A DNA stretch of 64,000 nt, from NCBI RefSeq assembly GCF_021215455.1, contig NZ_JAJPWV010000001.1:1048503-1112502 (forward strand), given 5' to 3'. Every line of letters starts with the position of its first letter. Positions within the stretch are counted from its first letter, which is position 1. This DNA comes from Mucilaginibacter roseus. GTDB lineage: Bacteria; Bacteroidota; Bacteroidia; Sphingobacteriales; Sphingobacteriaceae. The notes below the pieces were generated by a model. It saw nothing but the letters and a program-made list of their open reading frames with translations, was not told the origin of the DNA and did not search any database. Of this stretch, positions 9,303 through 17,998 are shown in pieces. Position numbers and translations under genes: made by a program.

Positions 9303-10154
9303 ATGCTTAAGCAATTTATTGCTATTACACTTTTTGCAAGCTTCGGACTTATAGCTTGCCAATCTGTATCAAACAACAACCTAAGTGCCGACAGTGCTTC
9401 TGACAAAGATACTGCGGCTACTGACACCATTAAAGCCGTGCATGCCAAAGCGGCTGATGCGGCTACAATACTGTCAAGACCACAAGTGCCCATTATCTGT
9501 TACCATCAAATCAGAAACTGGCGCCCCAAGGATTCAAAAACCGCTAAGGACTATATCATCGAGCCGGACAACTTTAAATCGCACATCAAAATGCTGGCTG
9601 ATAGTGGCTATCATACCGTATTGCCCGATCAGCTTTATGATTACCTGGTATATGGCAAAGAATTACCCTCAAAACCTGTAATGCTTACTTTTGATGATAC
9701 AGACCTTGACCAATTTACCATTGCCGCACCTGAACTTAAAAAGTATGGTTATAAGGCGGTATACTTTATCATGACGGTGTCTATAGGCCGGCCTAATTAC
9801 ATGAACAGCCAGCAAATAAAAGAACTCTCTGACGCAGGAAATATAATTGGCAGCCACACCTGGGATCACCATAACTTTAAGAAATTGAAGGGTGAAGATT
9901 GGCTCATTCAACTCGATAAACCAACAAAGCGGCTGGAAGAGATAACCGGACGTAAAATTGAATATTTTGCGTATCCATTTGGGCTATGGAATAAAGAAGG
10001 CTTACCAGAGTTAAAAAGCCGTGGTTTTAAACTGGCATTTCAGCTTGCTGAAAAACGCGACCAGGAAGACCCGCTTTATACGGTCCGCCGTATATTAGGC
10101 AGTGGTTACTGGAGTGCCAAAACGTTGCATAACAGTATGAAGAATAGCTTTTAA
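9303..10154 (+). CDS. Polysaccharide deacetylase lipoprotein (NodB domain)
   Basis: A 283-residue carbohydrate esterase 4 protein. It starts with a lipoprotein signal ending in the lipobox LIAC (Cys19), followed by a Ser/Asp/Ala-rich linker to about residue 55, so it should be anchored in the envelope. The NodB domain shows the metal-binding and catalytic TFDD motif, the SHTWDHH His motif and FAYPFG, all needed for de-N- or de-O-acetylation of a surface polymer. The ATG at 9303 is preferred over the upstream GTG at 9258, because only it starts directly with a lipoprotein signal. A strong hairpin follows the stop. Confidence 0.9.
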   Translation: MLKQFIAITLFASFGLIACQSVSNNNLSADSASDKDTAATDTIKAVHAKAADAATILSRPQVPIICYHQIRNWRPKDSKTAKDYIIEPDNFKSHIKMLADSGYHTVLPDQLYDYLVYGKELPSKPVMLTFDDTDLDQFTIAAPELKKYGYKAVYFIMTVSIGRPNYMNSQQIKELSDAGNIIGSHTWDHHNFKKLKGEDWLIQLDKPTKRLEEITGRKIEYFAYPFGLWNKEGLPELKSRGFKLAFQLAEKRDQEDPLYTVRRILGSGYWSAKTLHNSMKNSF

Positions 10155-10190
10155 AACAAAGGCCTGCTTAATCAAGCAGGCCTTTGTTTT
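10153..10190. terminator. Bidirectional terminator after the deacetylase gene
   Basis: A perfect 17-bp inverted repeat (arms 10153-10169 and 10174-10190, loop AATC) begins on the stop codon. It separates the deacetylase gene from the convergent small acidic gene. A-runs on one arm and T-runs on the other allow termination in both directions. Confidence 0.88.
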
Positions 10191-10204
10191 ATGCGTTAAA
10201 GCAT

Positions 10205-10405
10205 TTATTGCTCATCGTCTTCTTGTTCTTCGGCGGGCGGGCCCGGTATTCCGCTGTCGTTATCAGGCGCAACGGTATGCACCAAATCGTCGTCGGGTTT
10301 CTTCTGCTCTGTGGGCTGGTTGCCTTTTGTTAAATCATGACCCTGATTATCGGATGACTGGTGAACACTTTCATCATCACGATGTTCTTGTTTTTCTGTA
10401 TTCAT
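10205..10405 (-). CDS. Small, highly acidic hydrophilic protein
   Basis: A 66-residue protein without hydrophobic segments, very rich in Asp, Glu, Gln, Pro and His and ending in EEQEDDEQ. It is probably intrinsically disordered. No family is recognised. It is kept as a gene because its start codon sits 13 bases after the stop of the STAS-like gene on the same strand, and because a bidirectional terminator lies just past its stop. It may be a stress-related or regulatory partner of the upstream gene, but nothing in the sequence proves this. Confidence 0.6.
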   Translation of the reverse strand: MNTEKQEHRDDESVHQSSDNQGHDLTKGNQPTEQKKPDDDLVHTVAPDNDSGIPGPPAEEQEDDEQ

Positions 10406-10417
10406 AGGTTGTATTTA

Positions 10418-10789
10418 TTAATGATCTTTTTTTGCTATCCATTGAATGGCTTTATCCATCTGTACAAAACGAAACCTCTTGGAAACGCCGGGAATTAAAA
10501 ACCGAAATGCTGATGTGAACATTTGTATTCCCTTGTCATCAGCCACTACAGCCACCTTGTTCCATTTGGTATAATATCTTAGTATCAGAAATAAATAAGC
10601 AAACATAGCACCGGTTGTATACTCCCAAATGCTGCTTTCTGCTAATAATATGTAATTCAAACCACCGTAAACCTTCACCAGATTATTAACCGCCGGTTCC
10701 AAAATTGTTTTAATGTCCTGCCTCGTGACATTTCCCTTTGCATGCACACCAAGTACATGGCCGGGCAAATCATCTATCTGTTTTAACAT
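10418..10789 (-). CDS. SpoIIAA-like / STAS-SEC14 fold protein
   Basis: A 123-residue cytosolic protein of the SpoIIAA-like type (related to SEC14/STAS folds), recognised by the N-terminal LPGHVLGVHAKGNVTRQD, the central WNKVAVVADD and the C-terminal FRFVQMDKAIQWI. These proteins are thought to bind small hydrophobic ligands or act in protein-protein regulation; no enzyme activity is known. It lacks the DS phospho-site of true anti-anti-sigma factors, so classical partner switching is not expected. It forms a likely two-gene unit with the acidic protein downstream. Another STAS protein, of the anti-sigma-antagonist type, is encoded at 32590. Confidence 0.78.
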   Translation of the reverse strand: MLKQIDDLPGHVLGVHAKGNVTRQDIKTILEPAVNNLVKVYGGLNYILLAESSIWEYTTGAMFAYLFLILRYYTKWNKVAVVADDKGIQMFTSAFRFLIPGVSKRFRFVQMDKAIQWIAKKDH

Positions 10790-10912
10790 TGCGATCGGCT
10801 AATAACCATGTGCAACTTCATAAATTTATTAACCTATGCGCAAACAGCATACCATTAAACGACTAAAACTGGCACTGCGAATTAAAAACGAACTTTTAGT
10901 ACACCTTAGTGG

Positions 10913-12382
10913 TCAGCTGTCCAATTTTTTGGAAATAGTTTTTATCGCCGTATCAAGGCTTGTTGCGGAGTGATCGAGACTTTGAATGATGTGATTTTTT
11001 TCTTGATCATCGCCCATGTTTTTATCTTTCACAAGCGAAACCAATCCTAATATATTGGATAGATGCCGCCTGACTTCATGTGAGTTTATGAAAGCCAGTT
11101 CCTGATGTTTGGCTTTATACAAAAGCTGTTCGTAATAGTGTTTTTGTTTTATGCCACGATAAAATATTATAGTGATAGCAATAAGCAGAACCGAAACTAC
11201 AATGATGAATATGAGAATAAGGCGTTGGCGTTTGTAAGCTTCCTCTTTGCGGATGAAATCTCCGGCAATTTGATCAATCTTCATTTCAGACGATATGTTG
11301 GCTACCTGCACCATGCGTGTTGTATGCAGTTGAAGGTTAGCCAGTGCCGTTGAAAACTTTTTTGAGGCATCAACTGAATCGCCATTTTTCAGATCAATCT
11401 CACCAAGCATATTGTATAAGTGAAACTTTAGAAACGGGCTATCATTATGTGCTGATGCTTTGACGATATAATTGACTGTAAGCTTCGCTGAGTCGTTCAT
11501 TCCTGCTTTGTAATAGGTATCGGCCAGATACACCAAATCTTCATCACTAAAAGGGTATTTTTCGTCTGACCGTAGCCGGTTTATTTGATTAATAGCTTCC
11601 AAATGGCGGCCTTTAGCTATCGTCCATAAATAGTACGCGCGCTTTCTAAATTCATATATTCCGGCTGACTTACGATCCCGTGTAGCTAAAAGTTCCTTGT
11701 ATTTATTTAATGAGTCAAGCTGGTTCAGCCTGAAATAAATTTCGGCCTTATTAAAGTAAATATAGTTCTCGTGCTGAAAATTAGTCGATCTTTGAGCACC
11801 GGCCATAGCCTGCGCCTGATCCAGATACTGCAGCGCCTGTTTAAAAAGGTTATTTTTATAATAGAGGTCAGATATATTAATGGCCAGCACAATGTGGCGG
11901 TCAATATCGTTTAATAAAGTAGCTTGCTTTTGTGCCAACCGGTATCTAACCATAGCTTCTGCACTATTACCAATTGCAGCCTCAATAAAAGCGCTGTTTG
12001 TTTGCAAGGCATACAGCAAAAAATGATTACCTGTTTTCTCCGCCTTTACTATCGCCCTATCAAAATTAGTACGTGCTTTGGTGTATTTATAAAATCGCTT
12101 TTCTATTACTCCATTTATAAAAAGCTCAAAAGCCGGTCGCTCTCTATTGCGGTATAGCTTTAAATAGCTAAAAACCTTTTGCCTGTCACCATCTATTTCA
12201 CGTTCCGGGACCCTTACAAAATAAGTATTTAGATATCGGGCCAGATCACCATCGTTCACTCCCGGAAGATTGCGCTGCAGCGCACGGGTTACAAAAATAC
12301 TGTCGAGCTTGGTAGCATATACTTGAACTATTGTTAAACACAATAAAACAGCTGTAAGATAAATTTTCCGGTAGTAAAACAT
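10913..12382 (-). CDS. TPR protein with a histidine kinase dimerisation helix but no ATPase domain
   Basis: A 489-residue exported protein: signal peptide (about 1-23), a periplasmic TPR-like helical array (about 60-370), a membrane helix (about 387-408) and a short cytosolic tail. The tail has a linker helix and then an H-box, SHEVRRHLSNILGL, with the candidate phospho-acceptor His435, followed by a second helix to the C-terminus. This is the dimerisation/phosphotransfer half of a histidine kinase. The ATP-binding domain is missing. Only 123 bases separate the stop from the next gene, and none of its frames holds N- or G-boxes, so this is not a simple frameshift. It could receive phosphate from another kinase or act as a decoy. 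Confidence 0.82.
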   Translation of the reverse strand: MFYYRKIYLTAVLLCLTIVQVYATKLDSIFVTRALQRNLPGVNDGDLARYLNTYFVRVPEREIDGDRQKVFSYLKLYRNRERPAFELFINGVIEKRFYKYTKARTNFDRAIVKAEKTGNHFLLYALQTNSAFIEAAIGNSAEAMVRYRLAQKQATLLNDIDRHIVLAINISDLYYKNNLFKQALQYLDQAQAMAGAQRSTNFQHENYIYFNKAEIYFRLNQLDSLNKYKELLATRDRKSAGIYEFRKRAYYLWTIAKGRHLEAINQINRLRSDEKYPFSDEDLVYLADTYYKAGMNDSAKLTVNYIVKASAHNDSPFLKFHLYNMLGEIDLKNGDSVDASKKFSTALANLQLHTTRMVQVANISSEMKIDQIAGDFIRKEEAYKRQRLILIFIIVVSVLLIAITIIFYRGIKQKHYYEQLLYKAKHQELAFINSHEVRRHLSNILGLVSLVKDKNMGDDQEKNHIIQSLDHSATSLDTAIKTISKKLDS

Positions 12383-12493
12383 AAACTGTCAATAGTTCAA
12401 CTGTCAGCTAAATATAAAAATATACTGTTACTTAGTTATAATTTAATTGACTTAGTGAAAACTCAGGTTAACTAACCGTACAAAAAGTTTTAA

Positions 12494-12501
12494 TATTTTT
12501 G
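12494..12501 (+). promoter_or_regulatory. -7 promoter box for queG
   Basis: TATTTTTG matches the Bacteroidota -7 consensus TAnnTTTG exactly and lies 24 bases before the queG ATG. No convincing -33 TTG was seen at the usual distance. Confidence 0.5.
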
Positions 12502-12525
12502 TGCGATCAGACGCTTACTTACAGC

Positions 12526-13485
12526 ATGATATCGGCTAATAAAGAAACATACAGCAAATTGATAAAGGACGAAGCTCAACGGTTGGGCTTTCTTTTTTGC
12601 GGTATTTCTAAAGCTGATTTTTTAGAGGAAGAAGCGCCACGGCTCGAAAAATGGCTCAAAAATAATATGCATGGCGAAATGCATTATATGGAGAACCATT
12701 TTGATAAGCGGCTCGATCCTCGTTTGCTGGTTGATGGTGCTAAATCAGTAATATCATTGGGATTAAATTATTATACCGATCAAACGCAGACTGATCCCGA
12801 CGCGCCTAAGATATCAAAATATGCCTACGGGGCCGACTATCATCACGTTATAAAGGATAAGCTCAAATATTTACTGCAGTTTATACAAGAACATGTTGGC
12901 GATGTATGCGGCCGGGCTTTTGTTGACTCTGCCCCCGTGCTTGATAAAGCCTGGGCGAAAAAGGCGGGCTTAGGCTGGATAGGCAAAAACAGCAACCTCA
13001 TTAATAAAAAAACAGGCTCTTTCTATTTTTTGGCCGAGCTGATTATTGACCTGGAGTTGCAATACGATATTGAACCTACCGCCGACCATTGCGGCACCTG
13101 TACCCGGTGCATTGATGCCTGCCCTACAGAAGCTATAGTTGCACCATATGTTGTGGATGGAAGCAGGTGTATATCTTACCTGACCATCGAACTAAAGAAT
13201 GAGATACCATCGTCTTTTAAAGATAAAATGGATGGATGGATGTTTGGTTGCGATGTTTGCCAGGACGTTTGCCCCTGGAATAAATTTTCGGTATTACATA
13301 ATGAACCGGCATTCAACCCCCACCCCGATCTGCTTGGATTGAAGATGGCCGATTGGACGGAACTTACCGAAGAAACATTCAAAAAAGTTTTTCAAAGGTC
13401 GGCAGTGAAACGTGCCAAGTTCGTCGGGCTTGAGCGTAATATCAAATTTGTTCAAGATACCGTACCAACAGAAAACAATCGATAA
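12526..13485 (+). CDS. queG: Epoxyqueuosine reductase
   Basis: QueG reduces epoxyqueuosine to queuosine in the wobble position of tRNAs reading NAY codons, using cobalamin and two [4Fe-4S] clusters. The 319-residue protein shows both cluster motifs, [12 protein letters not shown] and [11 protein letters not shown], and the N-terminal cobalamin domain with [10 protein letters not shown]. The conserved [20 protein letters not shown] segment includes the catalytic Asp. The ATG at 12526 is used; an upstream in-frame TTG at 12499 overlaps the -7 box and is unlikely. The gene stands alone, divergent from the TPR gene; other queuosine genes are not in the window. Confidence 0.95.
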   Translation: MISANKETYSKLIKDEAQRLGFLFCGISKADFLEEEAPRLEKWLKNNMHGEMHYMENHFDKRLDPRLLVDGAKSVISLGLNYYTDQTQTDPDAPKISKYAYGADYHHVIKDKLKYLLQFIQEHVGDVCGRAFVDSAPVLDKAWAKKAGLGWIGKNSNLINKKTGSFYFLAELIIDLELQYDIEPTADHCGTCTRCIDACPTEAIVAPYVVDGSRCISYLTIELKNEIPSSFKDKMDGWMFGCDVCQDVCPWNKFSVLHNEPAFNPHPDLLGLKMADWTELTEETFKKVFQRSAVKRAKFVGLERNIKFVQDTVPTENNR

Positions 13486-13617
13486 ACGACTCTTTTACCT
13501 ATTTATAAATCAAAAAATAATCAATAAAGGAATTTTTAGAATATTTTGACATATATTTAGATAATTACAAGTCAATTACGCCTCATTTTTGCTTAAATTG
13601 CCAAAAATTAACTTAAA

Positions 13618-14691
13618 TTGATTAAATACAAACGAATTATTATAAAAATAGGCTCAAATGTACTTGCAAAGAGCGATGGACTTATTGATGAGCAACGCAT
13701 AGCGCACCTCACCGATCAGATTACCCAGCTTAAAAATAGCGGTGTTGAAGTGATATTGGTTTCTTCGGGGGCGGTTGCCTCGGGCCGGGGTTTGATACGC
13801 GTATCTGATCGTTGCGATGCGGTTGCAGCGCGCCAGTTGCTTGCTTCGGTGGGGCAGGTAAAACTCATTAATATTTACGCGGACCTGTTTGCCAAATCAG
13901 CGCAGCTTTGTTCGCAGGTCTTGGTCACCAAAGATGATTTTCGTGACCGCATCCACTATCTCAATATAAAAAACTGCCTGGAAATACTATTGCAACACGG
14001 GGTGATACCCATAGTAAATGAAAACGACGTGGTATCGGTTACAGAACTTATGTTTACCGATAATGATGAGCTGGCCGGGCTTATCGCTTCTATGTTGAAC
14101 GCCCAGGCGTTGGTGATACTTACCAATGTTGATGGTATTTATAACGGTAACCCGGCACATGAATCATCTGAGGTTATTAAGGAAATTAATGGCAAAGGCG
14201 TTGACCTGTCCGCCTTTGTTGTGCAAGGCAAATCTCAATTTGGCCGGGGCGGCATGATTACCAAAACCCACATGGCGCAAAAGGTAGCACAGCTGGGCAT
14301 TACCGTGCATATTGCCAACGGAACTCGTGAGAACATTGTGCACGATATACTATCGGGCGATGTACCGCACACCTGCTTTTTACCGCAAAAAGTTACATCC
14401 GGACGCAAAAAGTGGTTAGCCCATTCAGAAACCGCGGCTACCGGTGTGGTTGAGTTAAACGACGGTGCCAAGCAGGCGTTATCGTCAGACAAAGCCATCA
14501 GCCTGCTTCCGGTGGGGATACATGCCATTAAAACTGATTTCAGAAAAGGTGATATCATTAAATTAGTTGATAGCACAGGTAATATTATTGGCGTTGGCCG
14601 TGCGGAATACGGCGCCGATAAAGCACGGGAACGTATGGGGCAAAAAAATCAAAAGCCATTAGTGCATTACGACTACCTTTATTTACAATAA
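13618..14691 (+). CDS. proB: Glutamate 5-kinase
   Basis: ProB phosphorylates glutamate to gamma-glutamyl phosphate, the first and feedback-inhibited step of proline synthesis. The 357-residue protein has the amino-acid kinase domain ([15 protein letters not shown] near the start, [31 protein letters not shown]) and a C-terminal PUA domain from about residue 265, giving the E. coli-like long form. Translation must start at TTG 13618: an in-frame stop lies three codons upstream and the ATP-binding KIGSN motif is already at residue 10. Only 8 bases separate it from proA, so the two form an operon. The 132 bases upstream are very AT-rich. Confidence 0.96.
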   Translation: MIKYKRIIIKIGSNVLAKSDGLIDEQRIAHLTDQITQLKNSGVEVILVSSGAVASGRGLIRVSDRCDAVAARQLLASVGQVKLINIYADLFAKSAQLCSQVLVTKDDFRDRIHYLNIKNCLEILLQHGVIPIVNENDVVSVTELMFTDNDELAGLIASMLNAQALVILTNVDGIYNGNPAHESSEVIKEINGKGVDLSAFVVQGKSQFGRGGMITKTHMAQKVAQLGITVHIANGTRENIVHDILSGDVPHTCFLPQKVTSGRKKWLAHSETAATGVVELNDGAKQALSSDKAISLLPVGIHAIKTDFRKGDIIKLVDSTGNIIGVGRAEYGADKARERMGQKNQKPLVHYDYLYLQ

Positions 14692-14699
14692 CCGCAAAC

Positions 14700-15953
14700 A
14701 TGACATCGTACAATACCTATTTTGATAATGCAGTAACGGCAAGCCGCAAAATGGCTGGCCTATCTGAGCAACTGGTTAGCAAAGTGCTTAATGAAGTAGC
14801 TGCAGCTGCCATTGAACATACTGAACATATCGTTCGTGAAAATCAAAAGGATCTTGCGCTAATGGCGGAGGATGATCCGAAGTATGACAGGTTGAAGTTA
14901 ACCGCTGAGCGTATTGAAAATATTGCGAATGATATGATTGCCGTTGCTGAATTACAATTGTCTTTGGGAAGGGTTTTAGAAGAGCGAGTGCTTGAAAACG
15001 GATTACATCTTAAAAAAGTCTCTGTACCGCTTGGTGTAGTGGGTGTTATTTATGAAGCACGGCCAAATGTAACCTTTGATGTATTTGCGCTTTGCTTTAA
15101 AACGGGAAATGTGGCGGTACTGAAAGGCGGAAGCGATGCTGACCACTCTAACCGCTGTATCATTGAAATTGTTCAACAAGTTCTCGAAAAAAACAATCTT
15201 GACAAAAATATTGCGACCCTGCTACCCGCACAACGCGAAGCCACACATGCCCTATTGAATGCTACGGGTAAAGTGGATGTGTTGATTCCGCGTGGAAGCC
15301 AAAGTTTGATAGATTACGTGCGCGATAATAGCAAAGTGCCTGTAATTGAAACCGGAGCAGGCATTGTGCATACCTACATAGCACCGTCTGCAAATATTGA
15401 TAAAGCCAGAGATATCATATTTAATGCAAAAACCCGCCGGGTGAGTGTTTGCAACGCTTTAGATTGTTTGATTATACATTCCTCGCACTTATTAAATATC
15501 GCTGGTATAGTTGCAACCCTTGCGGAAAAAAAAGTAACACTTTATGCGGATAATCCGGCCTATAACGAACTAAAAGATCACTATCCTGCAAACCTCTTGC
15601 AACAAGCTGAGGCACAGCATTACGGGACTGAGTTTTTAGATTATAAGATGGCAATTAAAACCGTTGCCAGCATAGATGATGCGCTGGATCATATTGCCCT
15701 TCACAGCTCCAAACACAGCGAGGCGATAATTACTGAAGACCAGGACGAAGCCGACCGCTTTACCAACCAGGTTGACGCGGCAGCTGTTTACGTTAATGCA
15801 TCGACAGCCTTTACTGATGGCGCCCAATTTGGCTTAGGAGCCGAAATTGGCATCAGCACACAAAAACTACACGCCCGCGGGCCAATGGGCCTTAACGAAT
15901 TAACAAGCTATAAATGGGTGATAAAAGGAAGCGGTCAGATTAGAGAACGCTGA
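14700..15953 (+). CDS. proA: Gamma-glutamyl phosphate reductase
   Basis: ProA reduces gamma-glutamyl phosphate with NADPH to glutamate semialdehyde, the second step of proline synthesis. It is a 417-residue aldehyde dehydrogenase-fold enzyme of normal length. Signatures are [12 protein letters not shown] near residue 120, the catalytic Cys251 in [12 protein letters not shown], and the C-terminal [19 protein letters not shown]. It lies 8 bases after proB and is presumably co-transcribed, which also allows channelling of the unstable acyl phosphate. proC is not in the window. Confidence 0.97.
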   Translation: MTSYNTYFDNAVTASRKMAGLSEQLVSKVLNEVAAAAIEHTEHIVRENQKDLALMAEDDPKYDRLKLTAERIENIANDMIAVAELQLSLGRVLEERVLENGLHLKKVSVPLGVVGVIYEARPNVTFDVFALCFKTGNVAVLKGGSDADHSNRCIIEIVQQVLEKNNLDKNIATLLPAQREATHALLNATGKVDVLIPRGSQSLIDYVRDNSKVPVIETGAGIVHTYIAPSANIDKARDIIFNAKTRRVSVCNALDCLIIHSSHLLNIAGIVATLAEKKVTLYADNPAYNELKDHYPANLLQQAEAQHYGTEFLDYKMAIKTVASIDDALDHIALHSSKHSEAIITEDQDEADRFTNQVDAAAVYVNASTAFTDGAQFGLGAEIGISTQKLHARGPMGLNELTSYKWVIKGSGQIRER

Positions 15954-15970
15954 TAACCAAATCTTATAAA

Positions 15971-16004
15971 CAAAAAGCGGGACCCCTCATGCCGGGATCC
16001 CGCT
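15971..16004 (-). terminator. Terminator for the small membrane-protein gene (minus strand)
   Basis: An 11-bp stem with one C-A mismatch (15976-15986 with 15994-16004, 7-base loop) is followed, on the minus strand, by TTTTTG. The U-tract is on the minus side only. So it serves mainly the 31-codon gene ending at 16024, although it may also help end the proBA transcript. Confidence 0.75.
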
Positions 16005-16023
16005 GAAATTCATTCTGGGGTAA

Positions 16024-16119
16024 TTAGAAAAAATAATAATTCACCGCCACTGCTAAGCCTACTACCGCAAGTATTACACCTTGCAGCTTTTGCTCGAAAG
16101 TTAAGTTAACAGCATTCAT
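16024..16119 (-). CDS. 31-residue single-pass membrane microprotein
   Basis: A short minus-strand ORF coding for 31 residues. It starts MNAVNLTFEQKLQ, continues with a hydrophobic helix GVILAVVGLAVAV (about 14-26) and ends NYYFF. The layout is a charged, amphipathic N-terminus followed by one membrane helix. It is supported by an ATG in an A/T-rich leader, by a rho-independent terminator 20 bases past the stop whose U-tract is on this strand only, and by its isolation in an otherwise empty 476-base gap. No family is recognised. The function is unknown; such proteins usually bind a larger membrane complex. Confidence 0.6.
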   Translation of the reverse strand: MNAVNLTFEQKLQGVILAVVGLAVAVNYYFF

Positions 16120-16267
16120 ATCTTTATAAATTAGGGTATTACAAATCTATAAGGTGTTGCTAATTTTGCAATAGTGCCGATCACTTTTGCTATTTTTTTA
16201 ACAAAATGGCAATTTCAACTTTAACGTGTTTAAACACAAGTCGCTTTTTTAAAAAATTTTTCAAAAA

Positions 16268-16284
16268 AATGTCTGCCAGACATT
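16268..16284. promoter_or_regulatory. 17-base perfect palindrome upstream of the aldehyde dehydrogenase gene
   Basis: AATGTCTG-C-CAGACATT is a perfect inverted repeat with a one-base centre, about 66 bases upstream of the -7 box at 16350. It lies in a very A/T-rich stretch (16190-16430) that holds no gene. The size and symmetry suit a dimeric repressor or activator site; it is too short for a good terminator. Confidence 0.4.
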
Positions 16285-16349
16285 AAAATATTGGTGGTTA
16301 TTGGTCTGTTAACCTATATTTTACATCATATTTAATTTAATGAAACATG

Positions 16350-16357
16350 TAATTTTG
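16350..16357 (+). promoter_or_regulatory. -7 promoter box for the aldehyde dehydrogenase gene
   Basis: TAATTTTG is an exact match to TAnnTTTG, 72 bases before the start codon. A clear -33 TTG is not present at the expected distance, so an activator may be needed. Confidence 0.5.
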
Positions 16358-16429
16358 CGCTGTTCACCATAACTCATTAAATATTTAGCAAACTTTTGCC
16401 ACATAACTGGATTTATTTTTAAAATAGTT

Positions 16430-17797
16430 ATGACGATCCAATCCATAAATCCGTACAATTTGCAAAGCATCGAGGAGTACGCTTTGCATACCGATCAACA
16501 AATCAATGATAAGATTGAACAAACGCAAGGTGCCTGGTTAAAATGGCGAAATTCCGGCTATGCAGAAAGAAGCTACCTGTTAAACAAACTTGCCGAAATA
16601 ATAAGAGCACGTAAGGTTGAATTGGCCAGGCTTATGGCTTTAGAAATGGGTAAACCTGTAAAACAAGGAATAAGCGAGGCCGACAAATGCGCTGCGGTTT
16701 GCGAGTACTATGCTGAAAAAGCAGCAGGTTTTCTTTCAGATCAAATCATCAAAACAGAGGCTATTAAAAGTTATGTATGTTTTAATCCGCTGGGTGTTGT
16801 ACTTGCCGTTATGCCTTGGAATTTTCCACTATGGCAGGTATTCAGATTTTTAGCGCCCGCTTTGGCTGCAGGTAACTGTGGGGTTTTAAAACACGCGTCG
16901 AATGTGCCTGGTTGCGCGCTCGCCATTGAAGATATGGTTACTGAGGCTGGATTTCCACCGTATGTATTTCAAACGTTGCTTGCCGGCAGTAATAAGGTAG
17001 ATAAGATAATTGAACATGAGCACATCAAGGCTGTAACATTAACCGGAAGTACCCAAGCTGGTATAAAAGTTGCGCAAAAAGCCGGATCGCTTTTAAAGAA
17101 AACCGTGCTCGAGCTTGGCGGCAGCGATGCCTATATAGTATTAGAAGATGCGGATATAGCACTTGCCGCTAAAGTATGCGCCGAAAGCAGGCTTATCAAC
17201 GGCGGGCAGAGTTGCATAGCCGCCAAACGTTTTATAGTGGTTAAAGAAGTTGAGGAAGAATTCACCAGGCTATTTACACAATATATGTCGCAAAAGGTAA
17301 TGGGCGATCCATTGGAAGATAGAACGGACTTAGGGCCGATGGCACGGGCTGATCTTCGAGACGAGTTACATAGCCAGGTCATAAAGTCTGTAACCCAAGG
17401 CGCACGCTGTATTTTAGGTGGTAAAATCCCGGATGGCGAAAACGCATTTTATCCACCTACTGTGCTCGTCAATGTCACGGAAGACAATCTTGCTTTTAAT
17501 GAAGAACTATTTGGTCCTGTAGCGGCTATTATCTCGGCGAATGAAGAAGAGGATGCTATCAGCCTGGCCAATAAAAGTCAGTTTGGATTGGGCGCTGCTG
17601 TATTTACTAATGACGTTGAACGCGGCGATTATATAGCGGCAAACCTGCTCGAAGCCGGATCATGTTTTGTAAACGGACTCGTAAAGTCTGACCCGAGGCT
17701 ACCGTTCGGAGGCATAAAACAATCTGGTTACGGACGCGAACTGGGCATGTTCGGTATACATGAGTTTGTAAACATTAAAACTGTAGTAATAGCTTGA
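16430..17797 (+). CDS. Succinate-semialdehyde dehydrogenase-type NAD(P)-dependent aldehyde dehydrogenase
   Basis: A 455-residue aldehyde dehydrogenase resembling E. coli Sad/YneI and GabD-type enzymes, which oxidise succinate semialdehyde to succinate. The cofactor region has VMPWNFPLWQ and LTGSTQAG. The general base lies in LELGGSDAYI, the catalytic Cys262 in GGQSCIAAK, and the C-terminal loop is LPFGGIKQSGYGREL. It stands alone, with its own -7 box and a palindrome upstream. No gabT or other 4-aminobutyrate gene is nearby, so the physiological substrate is not certain; a broader short-chain aldehyde range is possible. Confidence 0.87.
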   Translation: MTIQSINPYNLQSIEEYALHTDQQINDKIEQTQGAWLKWRNSGYAERSYLLNKLAEIIRARKVELARLMALEMGKPVKQGISEADKCAAVCEYYAEKAAGFLSDQIIKTEAIKSYVCFNPLGVVLAVMPWNFPLWQVFRFLAPALAAGNCGVLKHASNVPGCALAIEDMVTEAGFPPYVFQTLLAGSNKVDKIIEHEHIKAVTLTGSTQAGIKVAQKAGSLLKKTVLELGGSDAYIVLEDADIALAAKVCAESRLINGGQSCIAAKRFIVVKEVEEEFTRLFTQYMSQKVMGDPLEDRTDLGPMARADLRDELHSQVIKSVTQGARCILGGKIPDGENAFYPPTVLVNVTEDNLAFNEELFGPVAAIISANEEEDAISLANKSQFGLGAAVFTNDVERGDYIAANLLEAGSCFVNGLVKSDPRLPFGGIKQSGYGRELGMFGIHEFVNIKTVVIA

Positions 17798-17982
17798 TAC
17801 AGAAATTCAGTTACACAAAAATTAGATATAAAACCAGTAAATAATTGAACAACAATATTCCTTTCGCAGAAGGAAATAAGTTCTGATAATCATTTACAGA
17901 GTATTTCTTTACGTAAATCGGCTAATGTTATCACTTGATCGTCAAAATAAGTGGCGTTTACGGGCGTATGTAAAACATTGCT

Positions 17983-17990
17983 TACTTTTG
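17983..17990 (+). promoter_or_regulatory. -7 promoter box for mnmA
   Basis: TACTTTTG matches TAnnTTTG exactly and ends eight bases before the mnmA ATG, so the transcript is predicted to have a leader of only a few bases. The 201 bases between the dehydrogenase gene and mnmA hold nothing else clear beyond a weak 6-bp hairpin at 17858-17875. Confidence 0.55.
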
Positions 17991-17998
17991 CAATTAAT

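Noticed and set aside
10800..10912. A possible frameshift separating the TPR protein from a lost kinase ATPase domain
   Set aside because: The spacer is only about 120 bases and no frame contains N-, G1- or G2-box motifs; the domain is absent rather than shifted.
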